Below, one piece after another: positions 26,010 through 37,570 of a DNA stretch of 64,000 nt. The notes beneath the pieces are model-generated. The model was not told the DNA's origin and did not search any database. It worked only from the letters and a program-made list of their open reading frames with translations. The stretch is from Austropuccinia psidii. Its lineage: Eukaryota; Basidiomycota; Pucciniomycetes; Pucciniales; Sphaerophragmiaceae. The first letter of the stretch is position 1. The number at the start of each line of letters is the position of its first letter. The stretch spans positions 41,120,437-41,184,436 of the forward strand of contig JALGQZ010000004.1 in assembly GCA_023105745.1 (NCBI GenBank), read 5' to 3'. Position numbers and translations under genes: made by a program.

Positions 26010-26324
26010 TGGAAAATTCTTCTATTAAACTCTTGAAAATATTACTACTAATAAAGAGTACTATGACTGTCCTAATTAAATATAATCAAGAAACTTATTA
26101 TAATAACAGTGATATAATTACTTGCTTAATTATTTTTTTTAATTTCCATACACTACTAGTGATTATAGCATTGAGTAGTAACTGTCTACTAGAATCAATT
26201 ACAAGAAGAATTAGTAATCAAACGTTTTATTGAAATAATATAAAATTAATTTAATCAATAATGATCATTTTCAAGAATAATTATTGTAAACTCTTGGAGA
26301 AACCCACAAATCTTATAAAAATAA

Positions 26325-26348
26325 GGGTGTTGGTAAAAACACGTAAGG
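26325..26348 (+). repeat. Left terminal inverted repeat of the MULE
   Basis: It begins GGGTGTTGGTAAAAACACG and continues TAAGG. It matches the outer right end over about 20 bp with two or three differences. Confidence 0.9.
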
Positions 26349-26835
26349 GGTTCCCTGGGCCCATTTTTAATTAAAAATGAAACACAACCATGCCTGTATT
26401 GGCCCAAAAGAGGTTTTTTCCCCACAAAACCTCTCTAACTCCCAATTGTTTTGGATTTTTTTGCCCAGCTCCCCCAAAAAAAAAAGGCCAAACACCCAAA
26501 TAATCCACATTATCCCCACCCCAAACCAATTTTTTTTTGGAAAAACAGCATTACCAAAGCCATTTTGCAAAGCTTTTCACACTTTTTTTCTTTTTTTCCC
26601 CCAAAGACTGCATTTTCCACCACAACAACCTGCTTCAAAGCCTAAACATTTTCAATTTTTTACCTTCCCTCATCCATTAATCCCACATTTAAGCCACGTT
26701 TTTTCACTCTTAACCACTTCTGTTCATTTTTAACACCTTTTTTCACTTCTTTTTACATTTTGAAAGGTTCTTACCCCATTCCAAATCCCCAAATTCCCCC
26801 TTTTTTTCACTTTTATACATATTTTTCATTCAAAA

Positions 26836-29800
26836 ATGCTTCAACCCCCCACTGAAGGTGAATTTCAGACCCTTCAGCTTCTTTGGCAACATGTGCATAA
26901 GGTTGCCAGGGCTCAGAGGTATTCTGTGTCCACCTTGAGGTCCAATATGACCCACAACCAAATTGAAATATGTTGTGACAGGTCTGGGACCCCAAATCCC
27001 AATGAAAGCCCCTCAAAAACAGTCACCTCAAGAAAGCTTTACTGTCCTTTCAGACTTTATGCCAGAGAATATGCCAAGAGTACCACTTGGACTCTTAAAG
27101 TCAAAAATCCTGAACATAGCCATGATGCCACTGAAAATATCATGGCACATCCTGCTTTTAGGAAATTCAATGAGCAAGAAACATACCAAATTTCTCAAAT
27201 GTCTGAATCACTGCTCATGCCAAGGCAAATTCAGGCCCAATTATGCAGCCAGAGGGAGTCTGACAGGCCTGTAATCCTTCAAGACATTTACAACCAATTC
27301 ATGAAAATAAAGAAAGACAAACTGCAAGACAGAAGGCCCTTTGATGCTCTTATTGACACTCTCAAACAAGAAAAGTTTGTTTGGTCCTTTGCAAGGGATT
27401 CTGAGGGACACATTACCTCTTTGTTTTTCACTCACCCCATGGCCATAAAACTCCTTCATGGCTTTCCTCATGTCATTATTATGGATTGTACTTATAGAAA
27501 AAATAAGTACAAAATGCCTTTTTTTCATATTGTTGGAATCAGCTTAACCAATAAGACCTTTTCTGGGGCTTTTTGTTTGATGAAGAATGAAACTGAACCC
27601 TCATATACTTGAGAATTAAATCAATACATATAAAAGGTCCTCAACAACACCAATCTTGTCCCCTCCATTTATTGTTATTGACAGGGATCTGGCCTTGGAA
27701 AACTCTCTTAAGAGGCTCTTCCCAGACTCCAAAGTCATGTTATGCATTTGGCACATCAATAAAGATTTATCTGCTCATTGCATGAAGAAAATTGGTCATG
27801 GAACTGATTTTGAAAATTTTATGGGCCTTTGAAATCAAGTAATATACTTTTATCTTTCACTTTATTTCACTTTTCTTCTTATTATTGTTTTTATTAATGA
27901 CTTTGGGATTCATTTCTCAGCTTATGTATTCATCCACTGAAAATCCTTTCAAAGACAACTGGAAGAAGCTTCAAAAGCAAGTCGAAAATCCTGAAGTCTT
28001 TCAGTATTTGGAAAATACCTGGCTTTCTCTAAAGGAGTATTATGTGCCAGCCTGGACCAACCACCATTGCCACCTGGGTGTGGGCTCCACATCCAGAGTT
28101 GAAGGTGCCCATGCCATGGTGAAACTTTGGCTCCAAACGTCCACTGGTACTCTCCTGGAGGTAGTTAGGGCTCTCCACATGGCATTCAGAAAACAGTTTA
28201 TTGAAATTATCAACAGAATCTCCAAAGAAATGATTTTCCTCCACACATCTGTGCCCTCAATGGCAAGGTGTCTCATTATGCTCTTCAGATGGCCTTTGAC
28301 AATTTCAAAACCAAATTTCCTCCCAATGAAAAATGCACCAACAAATAAAACGATTATCAGGGCATTCCTTGCAAGCATAAGACCCAAAAGGCATTTTCCA
28401 AGAGCCAAAGGCTTGAAATATCAGACTTCCATCCTCAATGGCATTTGAATTTGCCTGTGAGGGTTTTTTAATTTCTTATTAACTGATTTTATTTTTCATA
28501 TTCTTCTCAGGCTGGTTTTCAAGGTGATGATCAAAGTGTTGAAAAAGAAAGAAAGAATGAAGCCCAGAAAATATTTGAAGCCATTTGGGAAGACCTTTTT
28601 CAAAGACCAATGGCAGAAATCACCCCAATTCTTCAACATTTTCAATATTTTTTGACTGGAAAAGTCCCATTTGATCAAATTCCCAAGAGTCAAGAGGATG
28701 ATCAATTTTATGAAGACCCTCTAGAATTCAAGAATATCTGTGGAAGACCTCAAGGAGCAAAGAATAAAAACAAAAATCCAAACAAAAGAGAACCTTCAAG
28801 ATTTGAAATAATTGAAAGTCAATCCAAGAGAAGAGGAAGACCCCCATCAAAAGCTACCAGCACAAAAACATCAATATCACAGTCAAATGTCCCCTTTCCA
28901 ATCATGGAAGCTGACTCATATGAAGATTCTGAAGATTCTGAGGACTCATTATCTAAATCAATTAGTTCATCAGATTCACTACCCTCAGTAGCTGAATTAA
29001 ATAAATCAGAAGTCACCCTTAGAAGGTCCAGAAGATTGGCAATTGGAAGCAAAACCTCACAAAGACAATCACACAAGCCTGCAACCAGTTTGAAGATATA
29101 TTATGCAATTGACTTGACCTGTGAGCATTGTCAAAGCAATTATCACACAAGTGATGAATGCTCCAAGCTTTTTGTGAGTTTCTGATTCTTTTTAATTTAT
29201 ATTTCTCTTGTTTATTTTGATACTTATTCATTTTTTGACCTTATTTTATCAGATAACTGGCTCAGAAGACTTTATCAAGTTTATATTGAAATACACCTTC
29301 AAGGCCATCAATTTCCAGGGTGATGGAAACTGTGGATACAGAACAGTGTCCCACTACATTTACAAGACTCAAGATCAATTGGCTGATGTCAGAGGTGACT
29401 TGGCTGAAGAAATTCAACAAAATCAAGACCTTTATGAAGCCATGAACACCTTAATTACCTCATTATCCTCTTATTTGGAAAGAATTGAATGGTATGAAGA
29501 TGTTGGCCAGGCTCCAAAAAGCAAGTGGATGTACATGCCTGACATGGGGGATCCAATTGCAAGTAAGTATCAAAGACCAGTTTTCTTTTATTCCACAGCC
29601 CAATCTTTTTCTTTTTTCCCTTATTTCTATCCTCCAAATTATAATCCCCCCATTTTCATCTGCTTCTTGAATAGTTGTGCTCATTTTGTTCCTTTGGACA
29701 TCATCATTTCTAAAGTTTATCCAGTCCCCCCCCATTACTGTGAACTGGGAGATTCATTCCCAAAAACAAGCCCTGGGGTGGGCTGATAAATTTAAGAAAC

Positions 29801-29877
29801 ACAGAATGCTGTATTTGTCCAATCTTCCTCCCCCCTCTCAGAAAAAACCCACTATTTTGGAGGTTGATTCTGATTGA
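26836..29877 (+). pseudogene. MULE transposase fused to an OTU-type cysteine protease domain, four exons, inactivated
   Basis: Exons are 26836-27838, 27921-28456, 28511-29173 and 29253-29877, with GTAATA, GTGAGG and GTGAGT donors. Domains in order: an N-terminal FAR1/WRKY-GCM1-like zinc region; a MULE DDE core (HVIIMDCTYRKNKYK near 27470, IDRDLALEN near 27680, RVEGAHAMVKLW near 28100); a SWIM-like zinc finger ending GIPCKH (about 28360); AT-hooks (GRPQGAKNK, KRRGRPPSK); a CX2CX4HX4C knuckle (about 29120); and an OTU domain with GDGNCGYR (Cys at 29331) and a distal CAHFVPL (His at 29682). Lesions: TGA 27610, TAA 27631, frameshift near 27670, TGA 27830, frameshift near 28255, TAA near 28348, frameshift at the 8-C run 29726-29733. 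In MULEs the core cuts and joins DNA; the role of the OTU domain is unknown to me. Confidence 0.85.
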
Positions 29878-29997
29878 TTGATTTTTGTATATACAATTTA
29901 TGCCAATTATCCCCCTCCTCAGTCATATTTATTCCTTAAATCCAACCTCAGTCTCCTTTTTGATTAAACATGTAGAACTTTTGTACTTAGAAATAGT

Positions 29998-30370
29998 CAT
30001 ATTACAAACAAGGAAAAAAATCTGAAAAAATAGACTTATTGCCCCTGCACTTGCTGTCCCACCAAAACAATTCCCTAACATCATGGGCTTCTGGTTCCTT
30101 ATTTTCCAGATTGAACCCTTCAATTTAAAAGAAAATAAGGAAATTCATAAGTGGGAAGTTATTAAATTAACTTTTTAAAAATAGGCATATTACAATGACG
30201 GGAAAAAACAATTGAAAAAAAAAACCTTTTTGCACCTTCACTTGTCCCACCAAAAGAAATTCCCAAAATTATGGGCTTCTGGTGCTTTATTCTTCAGTTT
30301 GAACCCTTCATTTTCAAAAAAATTAAGTAAATTCATAAGTGGGAAGATTTTAAATGAATTTTTGAAGAAA
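29998..30370. repeat. Tandem duplication of about 188 bp in the MULE 3' region
   Basis: Unit 1 (29998-30185) and unit 2 (30186-30370) share CATATTACAA, the CTT(G)-TCCCACCAAAA stretch, ATGGGCTTCTGGT, TTGAACCCTTCA and AAATTCATAAGTGGGAAG in the same order, with scattered differences. It is noncoding and lies between the gene end and the right TIR. Confidence 0.85.
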
Positions 30371-30534
30371 AAAAACCATTTTTGGAATATTGGCCAAATT
30401 TGTGAAATTTGGCAAAAAAAAAAATTGAAAAAATTTGTGCATATTGACATTCCAAGTCAGGAAAAATATGGCAAAAAAAATGAAAAAAATCCTCAAAACT
30501 GAGCCTGAGGAATTTTTTTTGAAAAATAAGGTCA

Positions 30535-30598
30535 CTTATGTGTTTTTACCATAAATTGGTAAAAACATGTAAGGGCTTAGGTGTGTTTACCAACACCC
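30535..30598 (-). repeat. Right terminal inverted repeat of the MULE plus a TIR-like hairpin
   Basis: The outer TIR ends at 30598. Just inside lie two further copies of the TIR core facing each other: CTTATGTGTTTTTACC (30535-30550), a 7-bp spacer, then GGTAAAAACATGTAAG (30558-30573). The inner copies match the left TIR better than the outer one does. Confidence 0.85.
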
Positions 30599-30887
30599 AA
30601 AAATAATTAGAAGAATCTAATAAGTCACTCATTATCAATTCAAAATCATCTCAAAAAGATCTTATAGTGTGAGTTTATGGATTATTTGTGGATTTAAAGC
30701 AGTAATATAATAATTAATAGTTAAAAACTATTGTAAATAGTATCAATATTTAATTTAATATCTTTATTATTGATTTTGAAAGATGAATTTTCCTCAATAA
30801 TTATTCAAACTAATACTTACTGATGTTAATAATGATTCAAGTGAATGATGAAATGATATCTAGAAAAAACAGCAATAGTAGGCTTTT

Positions 30888-32777
30888 TGTAAGATGTGTC
30901 TATGAAACTGTTTATAATATTACTATTAATCAACAGTAGTATGACTGTTCTTATGAAATATAATAATAAAAAATTATTATCCCACAATTAAATAATTAAG
31001 TAATTATTTCTTTTACGTGTTATACACTACTAGTGAATATAACAGTAAGCAGTAATTTTCTACAAGAATCAATTACAAGAAGAATTTAATAATAAAAACT
31101 TCTTTTATTAAAAGAATAAAGTTATTTTAATATATAATTATCTTTTACAAGAATAATTATAAAGATAATTCTTGAATAAAACTATTACTAGAAAAAAACT
31201 TTAAGAATTGAGATAAATTACTCACTATTAATCCAATGAACCTTTTAGATGATAATAGTAAAGAAATTTGACGTGAAATTGTGTATTTAATGGATTAAAA
31301 TTGATTTATAACAGTATAACAACAAATTATAGTTGATTTCTATGATTTCACTTCTTTATGATTGATTTCTGAAAGGATAAAACACTTAAGAAATAGTTTT
31401 AACTAATACTTACTTGTTTGGTAATAAAGGTATATATAATAATGTGATGATGATATGGAAAAAACAGCAAGAGGAAGCCTCTTTTAAGTCTAAGAAAGCT
31501 CACAGAGGCATTCCATGGAGCAAACTTAAAAACCAGTGAGTGAGAAAACAATCAACCCTTTTGGATTATTGATTGCATCATTTGTTGTCATGTAAGATTA
31601 TCATAATTACTTAATTGAGACTTTGACATGACTCCCAACCCATTTATGGTTAAGAATAAAAGGAGTAACAACTGTAAATCTTCTTTTATTATAAAATAAT
31701 CATTGATTTCTCAAAGTTATCAATGTTATTGGAAATTTCATCACAGAATGTATTTTCTATAAAATTTTAAAGATTCTGTGTTTCATGTGGAATCATCAAA
31801 ACTGGACTGTAAGTAAAACTTTGAATTTTACATATAAAATTATAATTCTCTTTGGCTCTTATATGAATTATACAGTTCTTAATTGGTCCTGAAATCTTCA
31901 GAAAGATTCATTAAGAATTGTATTTTTAATGAGTTTTTGAAGTTTTTACCTCAATTCTACATAGAATTGGAAATAGTAGTATATGACTGGTTGCTATGAG
32001 GTAAGTCAATGGATACTAGTCCAAAAAGGGTTTTATACATGGTAAGTCATTAAGAATTGACATGGTTACAGGAGTCTAAGTTTTTCTTTACCTCCTTGGC
32101 ATGTTAAAATAGCAGGTTATTTGCTATTTTTGTATAATTTACTGTAGTTGTAACATGGTTACCAAGTTCCCAAAAGGTTTTAGCTTACTAATTGGGCCAA
32201 GATCAGCCATGGATCCAAGCTTTGGAGCTGTCCACGCCTCAGAGGCCTCAGAAGTTGGGTACCCTGGGTTTCTTTGATGTCTTTTGTCCCCCTTGCTTAT
32301 TTTTTATGTCAAAATAGAATTTTAAGCTCAAAGTGAGATATCCACTATGGGTTTACCAAAAGTGCATGTAAGAATACCATAATATTAAGTGCTCAAGACA
32401 TGAATAACACTATTCTTAGTGTATATGTAACATGGGATCTCTCACATTCCCATTACTTTGGCGTTAAATAGAGAAAAACAAAAATTTTCACAGATCTTTT
32501 ATGTGGTATTGAAGTATTTTCCATATTACAACATCAAAGAGTTGATTTGAGCTTTTTCACTTTATGGAGTTACCCTAGGTGAATTTTTGTGTAGAATCCA
32601 AATCTGGCCTTAAATCCATGGATTTACTCACTCAATAAAAATTTATTCATCTTTTCTGAAATCAAAAATGATGAATTTTGAATATATGCATGACTTATGG
32701 GTTATGCATAGTTCAGAATTTATTTTTAAGATAATTTTGGACTATTTGTGTATGTAAAATATACCTCAAGGCTCACA
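30888..32777 (+). repeat. Solo LTR of family B, copy 3
   Basis: A 1890-bp repeat starting TGTAAGATGTGTC and ending CCTCAAGGCTCACA, flanked by the perfect 5-bp duplication CTTTT (30883-30887 and 32778-32782). It is inserted in an older copy of its own family. It is the reverse complement of the copy at 16543-18438 and closer to it than to the host copy. Confidence 0.92.
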
Positions 32778-34082
32778 CTTTTTTTTAAGTCTAGAAAAAG
32801 CTAAAAGAGACATTCCATAGAGAAACCTGAACCACCAGTGAGTGATAAATCAACTAGCCTAATTTTACATTGATTAAATCACTTTTAGCCATGTAAGATT
32901 ATCAAAATTTCTTAATTAAGTCATTTTATGTGGCTACCAACCCATTTATGGTTAAGAAATGAAGGATTTACTACTATAAATATTCTTTAATTTCTTTTTC
33001 AAATTTCAAATTTTTTCTTTTTTTAAAAATTTAATCAAAGGTTAAAATTATTTTGTTAATTTTCAAAAAATTTGTTTTCCATGTGAAATCATTAAAAATT
33101 AACTTTAAAGTAAAACTTTTTAAATTGAATTTATAAATTCATAATCCTTTTTTTTTTGGCTTTGATTTGAATGAAATATTTATTCATTTTTCCTTAAAGA
33201 ATTCAAAATTTTCCATCAATAACTTTATTTTTAATTAATTTTTGAAGTTTTACCTCATTCTATACATGGTATATTAAAATAGCATAGAAACATCTTGTTG
33301 CCATGGGTTAGTTTTATGGATACTAGTCTCAAAATCTTTTTAATTACTATTTCTGTGTTTATCCATGGAAAATGATTAATAATTAACATTGTTATAGGAG
33401 TCAGAGATTCTCCTTACCTCCCTGTCATTTCAAAATGGTAGCTTTTTTTGCTACTTTCATGATGAAATAGGGTATTAGCTTTGTAAAAAGGTTACCAAAA
33501 TCTTTTAATAGACCAATTGGGCCATGATCCACCAGTGATATAATATTTAGAGATTTCTACTCCTCAGAGCCCTCAGAAGCTGGGTAATCTGGCTCTCTTT
33601 GATATCTTTTTTCCCCTTTAGCTATTTTTGTGTCTAAAATAGTCATTCATCCTTCAAGACTTAAACATGCCATGGCTGTACCAAAACGGTATGTAGGAAT
33701 ACAGTTATTTTAAGCTCCATAAACATGCATAAAACTATTCTTAGTTTACAAATAACATGGAATTTCTCAAAATATCATTTTTTTTGTGTTAAAATGCAAA
33801 AAATAAAAAGTTTTCACAATTATTTCATGTGTTAAAGCATTTCCCATATTACAACCCCATATAATTAACTTAAGATTATTTACCTCAGGGAGTTACCCTT
33901 GGTGAATTTTTGTATAGAATCCATGTATTTACTTCCTAAAAAAAGGATTACCCATATTTTTCTATACAAAAAATAAACTCTTTTTGATTTATACATGAAT
34001 TATGGGCTTTATATTTTCCAGAAGTTATTTTAATATCAATTTTGGCCTATTTGGGTAGTTAAAAGATGCCTCAAGGCTCACA

Positions 34083-35149
34083 AAGCTGCTAGGGCTGTGT
34101 CAAAATTCTTAACCTTTTGCTGAGTCACTCACAATTTTTGATGTGATCAAAAGAAAAATGACAAATAAACTTACAAAAGAAACATTTTTGACAAGAAACC
34201 TCCCTTATGACTTCAAACAAAGCTTAAGCCCATTTTGAATGTTCACTATGAAGTTACTTGTTCCCTTAATATGAATATCTTTCTTTTTTAGTTCTATATC
34301 CTGGATGAAAAAAGAAAATATAAACAAGATACCATATTTATTATTAGACTTTTACATATTAATCCCTTAATATGAGCTATATTCTATTACATGGTTGCTA
34401 TATTGATGGGAAGCTTTGCTCCACAGGTCTCCATTATAGGGTAGAATGGGAGATTTCCTTCTATTATTTGTTCTTTTGATGAAATATTGAGTGTATAAGG
34501 GAAATTGAAAGTGATTAAAAGAAAATCAAAATAAAAAAGTTAGGGGGTGGGTGATTTTTTTTTTTGAAATTTTTGGACTTTTTAGGGTCATTGTGTTTTT
34601 TTGGAGAGGGATTTCTATAGATTCCATTTATTTTTCCTTGGGTAGGGTGAGTGTAAGAAAATCAGGTATTTTGAATTAAATTAGGACCCAGGAGCTTTAT
34701 TGTGTGTTTTGACTATAGCAAAAAAACATAAATAATTTGTAAAGAAATTCAAGGATTTTCCATGGAATTACCATTGACCTTTACTTTTTAATATTGAAAA
34801 AAAACCATTCATTTAACTTTGAATCAATAAGTAAGAGCAAAATTGAAATTAAACTGAAAATGAAAGAAAAACAGTTTTTGGATTATTTCTTTTACAAATA
34901 GACAAATATTATATTTTCAAAACAGTATCAAAAAGAAATAATTTAGAATTTTTAAAAAAACAAATAAGTATTTAAAATAATTCAATCAGTTGTCATGCTA
35001 TAACAAAACTTTTTAATTTTATTCATAATTATCTTCTTGATTAAAATCATCACATAAAGTTGTTTACTTCAAGTGTCATATTCTTGAATTACTCCTTATT
35101 CTAAACCTATTCATCATTAAAAGAAATGCTTTGTTGTTTAAGGAGACAT
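34083..35149. other. AT-rich spacer, no gene
   Basis: Contains T- and A-runs, no recognised coding or repeat signature, and almost no CpG. It is the last CpG-poor stretch before the chitinase island. Confidence 0.5.
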
Positions 35150-37570
35150 CTCAACTTGCCGTTAGAAAACTTTTTTTCTTCTTTATCTCACTCTATATCC
35201 TCAACCTCATAAATGGGCTTAACCAAAGAGCGTTTTTTCAACTTTTCTTTTCAAATAATTTGAATACTTTCAAAATAACTAATAATAAAAATTGTATATG
35301 GTGCTTTGATTCACCTTTAACTGTGTTTTATAAAAAAGTGAAAATAAAAAACTACTCTTGAAACCTTTTTTATTTTTCTTAGATATCCAGATATTTATCA
35401 AAAAATAATATTTTCTTAGTTTCTTGAAGAAAACAAAAAGCTTGTTATACCTTGTTTTCATTTTATGAGCCATCATTCTGTTGAATGAAGCTTTCAAGGA
35501 TTGTAGAATTTTCTGAAACGAAAAGGATAAAATTAAAAAAAAAAAACAGATGATAATTAACCAATATTTCAGTAACTTTTTATATCAATTGATACAAGCC
35601 GACGGAAATTAAGGAATCAAGCTATAAAAACCCTTTTTTTTTTTTTTTGAAAGAGTTCAAAATAAAGGTGTATTTTGAAAGGCTGTGAATGGCTCAAAAT
35701 GAGGAGTAGTCAGATAACGGAAAACAATGGAGATTGGGATAAGTCGTCAAGAAGCTAGATGTGGATTTAGCTTTTTCACTATCCCAACTCTCTATGTAGT
35801 GAAGAAAATAATCGATACAAGTTAATAAGAATACAAACATGACTGAGTCAAATAGGAAAAATAAAATAGTTTTTTCTCAACTAGTTAGAGGAAACAGTGA
35901 CTAGGGAAGGCTCAGTTTGGACCTATCAATTAGTATTTTACTGGTCAAATATGACGAGTGTATTCTAACAAATTTCAACAAGCTCCAGTGAGTTCAAGAA
36001 GAAAGAGAAGGTACTTAACGGAGGAAAAAGTGCAAATCTACAATAAAATAGTAAATGGTTTTTGTGAGGAAATCTATGATGATATTTTTGAAATAAGTAA
36101 ATATAATATCAATATGTATGTTGTGATGCTCTCAAAGTGAGACATCATAACATTACCCAACTACTCCTTTTCCTTTTAATAATAAAAATAATAAATGATG
36201 ATGACCCTAGTGCCGGGGAGAACAATTTACGAGTATTATAAATAAAACAAAAATAAGAATGAGATGAGATAAATGATTGAAAAGAAAATTGGAGTTCTCC
36301 AAAGAAAAAAAGTAAAGTGAAGAGGAACAACTCTGTATATATACAAGAGACAGAAACCTGATGTCTATCATTGATGGCATCATCCCAAAGCACTTGTTTC
36401 TGACATCATCCTTAACGGTCTTTCTTTGTTCAAGAGCACAGGCTCGCTCAGCCGTTCAACGTGTTGATCAAAGTTGAGTGACGTCTTAATGCATACCAAT
36501 ACTATTATTCATTTACTTCAACACGTTTTTCATTAGGAGAAGAAATTGTCTCCCAGCCTGAGAGAGCAATTGCCCGAAAACGATTGACACGGCCTCAGGA
36601 TTAATACTCTAGAGTTCAGATGTATGCGCGACAATACGAGATCACACAGTATAAGAGCACCTGACTCAACAGTCGATAATAAAGATTAAACCATCATTCT
36701 CTCATTCTTCATCAAACTATCAATCTCCTACAGTCGACCACTCACATACAGTAGTACAAGCGTTTTTGTGGTCGGTACTATTATTCCTCAAGTTTCGTTT
36801 AGATATCTGCTTAGCTTTTCTTTATAGTGTGATCTCACCTGTGATTCAAATAGCTTGCAATGTTTGTTTATGTATGAGCATAGATTCCATAGTGCTAGGT
36901 ATGCGCCCTAATGTGTTGCAGTCTTAACCCTGTAATACTAATCATGTTCATTATCAATAGAATAAATTACCTCTTTCTACTCTCTTAAATGTTAAGATGG
37001 TTATCGTTGTAGTAAATTGTTCACCCTTAGGTATATCTTATTTCTTCTGTATCATATTATCATGATAGATTAGTTTGTTAATTAAATTCCTTAGTTTATT
37101 GATTCTTACAGTACAATCCTCGACTTTCTCAACAAACTATCAGAGGTCGTTCGTCGTTTATAGAAGTACAGCTGAGAAATGATACTCCTTTATCTGCTAT
37201 TGCTCATAAGTAAAGCCTATACTGTTTCTAGACTAACCTGTTCTTCTTTTGCTTTATGTTTCCTCGCAGTATTTCTCCAAGACCAGAACTGGTTAGAAAT
37301 TTGTTTTCTCACATATACCATGCCTAATATGAATCAGGGATATGATATCAAAAGAAAAATTTCTTGGATTACAATCTATGTTTCATGTCAAAGACTCATG
37401 TGTATAGTCTAATCAGGTATTAATTTAAGTCGGATGTTTGATAAAATAGGTGGGAACATGAATGTTTAAACCAAGAAAAGGAAGCAACCAGTATTGTAGT
37501 TTGTTGACAGACTTGGCCGTATCATGAAGGGTGAAAGAAAATATTTAATGATATTAGAAAGCGATAAAAA
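35150..37570. other. Left arm of the CpG-normal island; no gene recognised, LTR-like tract at 36.1-36.7 kb
   Basis: CpG becomes ordinary from about 35.15 kb. ORFs are short (60-82 codons) and unrecognised. At 36.64-36.73 kb a TATA-like GTATAAGAGC is followed about 30 bp later by AATAAA and then a pyrimidine-rich ATCTCCTACA, the arrangement of an LTR promoter and R region. I found no second copy in the window. This arm lies downstream of the chitinase gene. Confidence 0.35.

Larger units (their letters stand above)
26325..30598 (+). mobile_element. Mutator-like DNA transposon (MULE), 4274 bp
   Basis: Ends are inverted: GGGTGTTGGTAAAAACACGT at the left and, on the other strand, GGGTGTTGGTAAACACACCT at the right. 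The 8-bp direct repeat AAAAATAA flanks it (26317-26324 and 30599-30606), within the range known for Mutator elements. It encodes one spliced transposase gene on the plus strand, now a pseudogene. It sits inside an old LTR-B copy. The left subterminal region is rich in C- and T-runs; the right one holds a 188-bp tandem duplication and a TIR-like hairpin. Confidence 0.92.
26010..34082 (+). repeat. Old LTR of family B, copy 2, split by a MULE and by a younger LTR-B
   Basis: Family sequence runs 26010-26324, resumes after the MULE at 30607-30887 and again after the solo LTR at 32783-34082, ending CCTCAAGGCTCACA. Removing both insertions and their duplications leaves about 1.9 kb, the family length. 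Its start is degraded (TGGAAAATTCT in place of TGTAAGATGTG), and the flanks TTACT and AAGCT do not match. The order is old LTR-B first, MULE and younger LTR-B later. Confidence 0.82.

Noticed and set aside
26377..26733. 118-codon plus-strand ORF at the left end of the MULE.
   Set aside because: Composition (P, F, K and H runs) follows C- and T-rich subterminal sequence; no domain, and it ends before the transposase start.
29562..29598. A further MULE intron, GTAAGT...TTCCACAG, in the OTU exon.
   Set aside because: The unspliced frame keeps the OTU-like sequence (RPVFFYSTAQSFSFFPYF) up to the distal His box; splicing would remove it and shift the frame.
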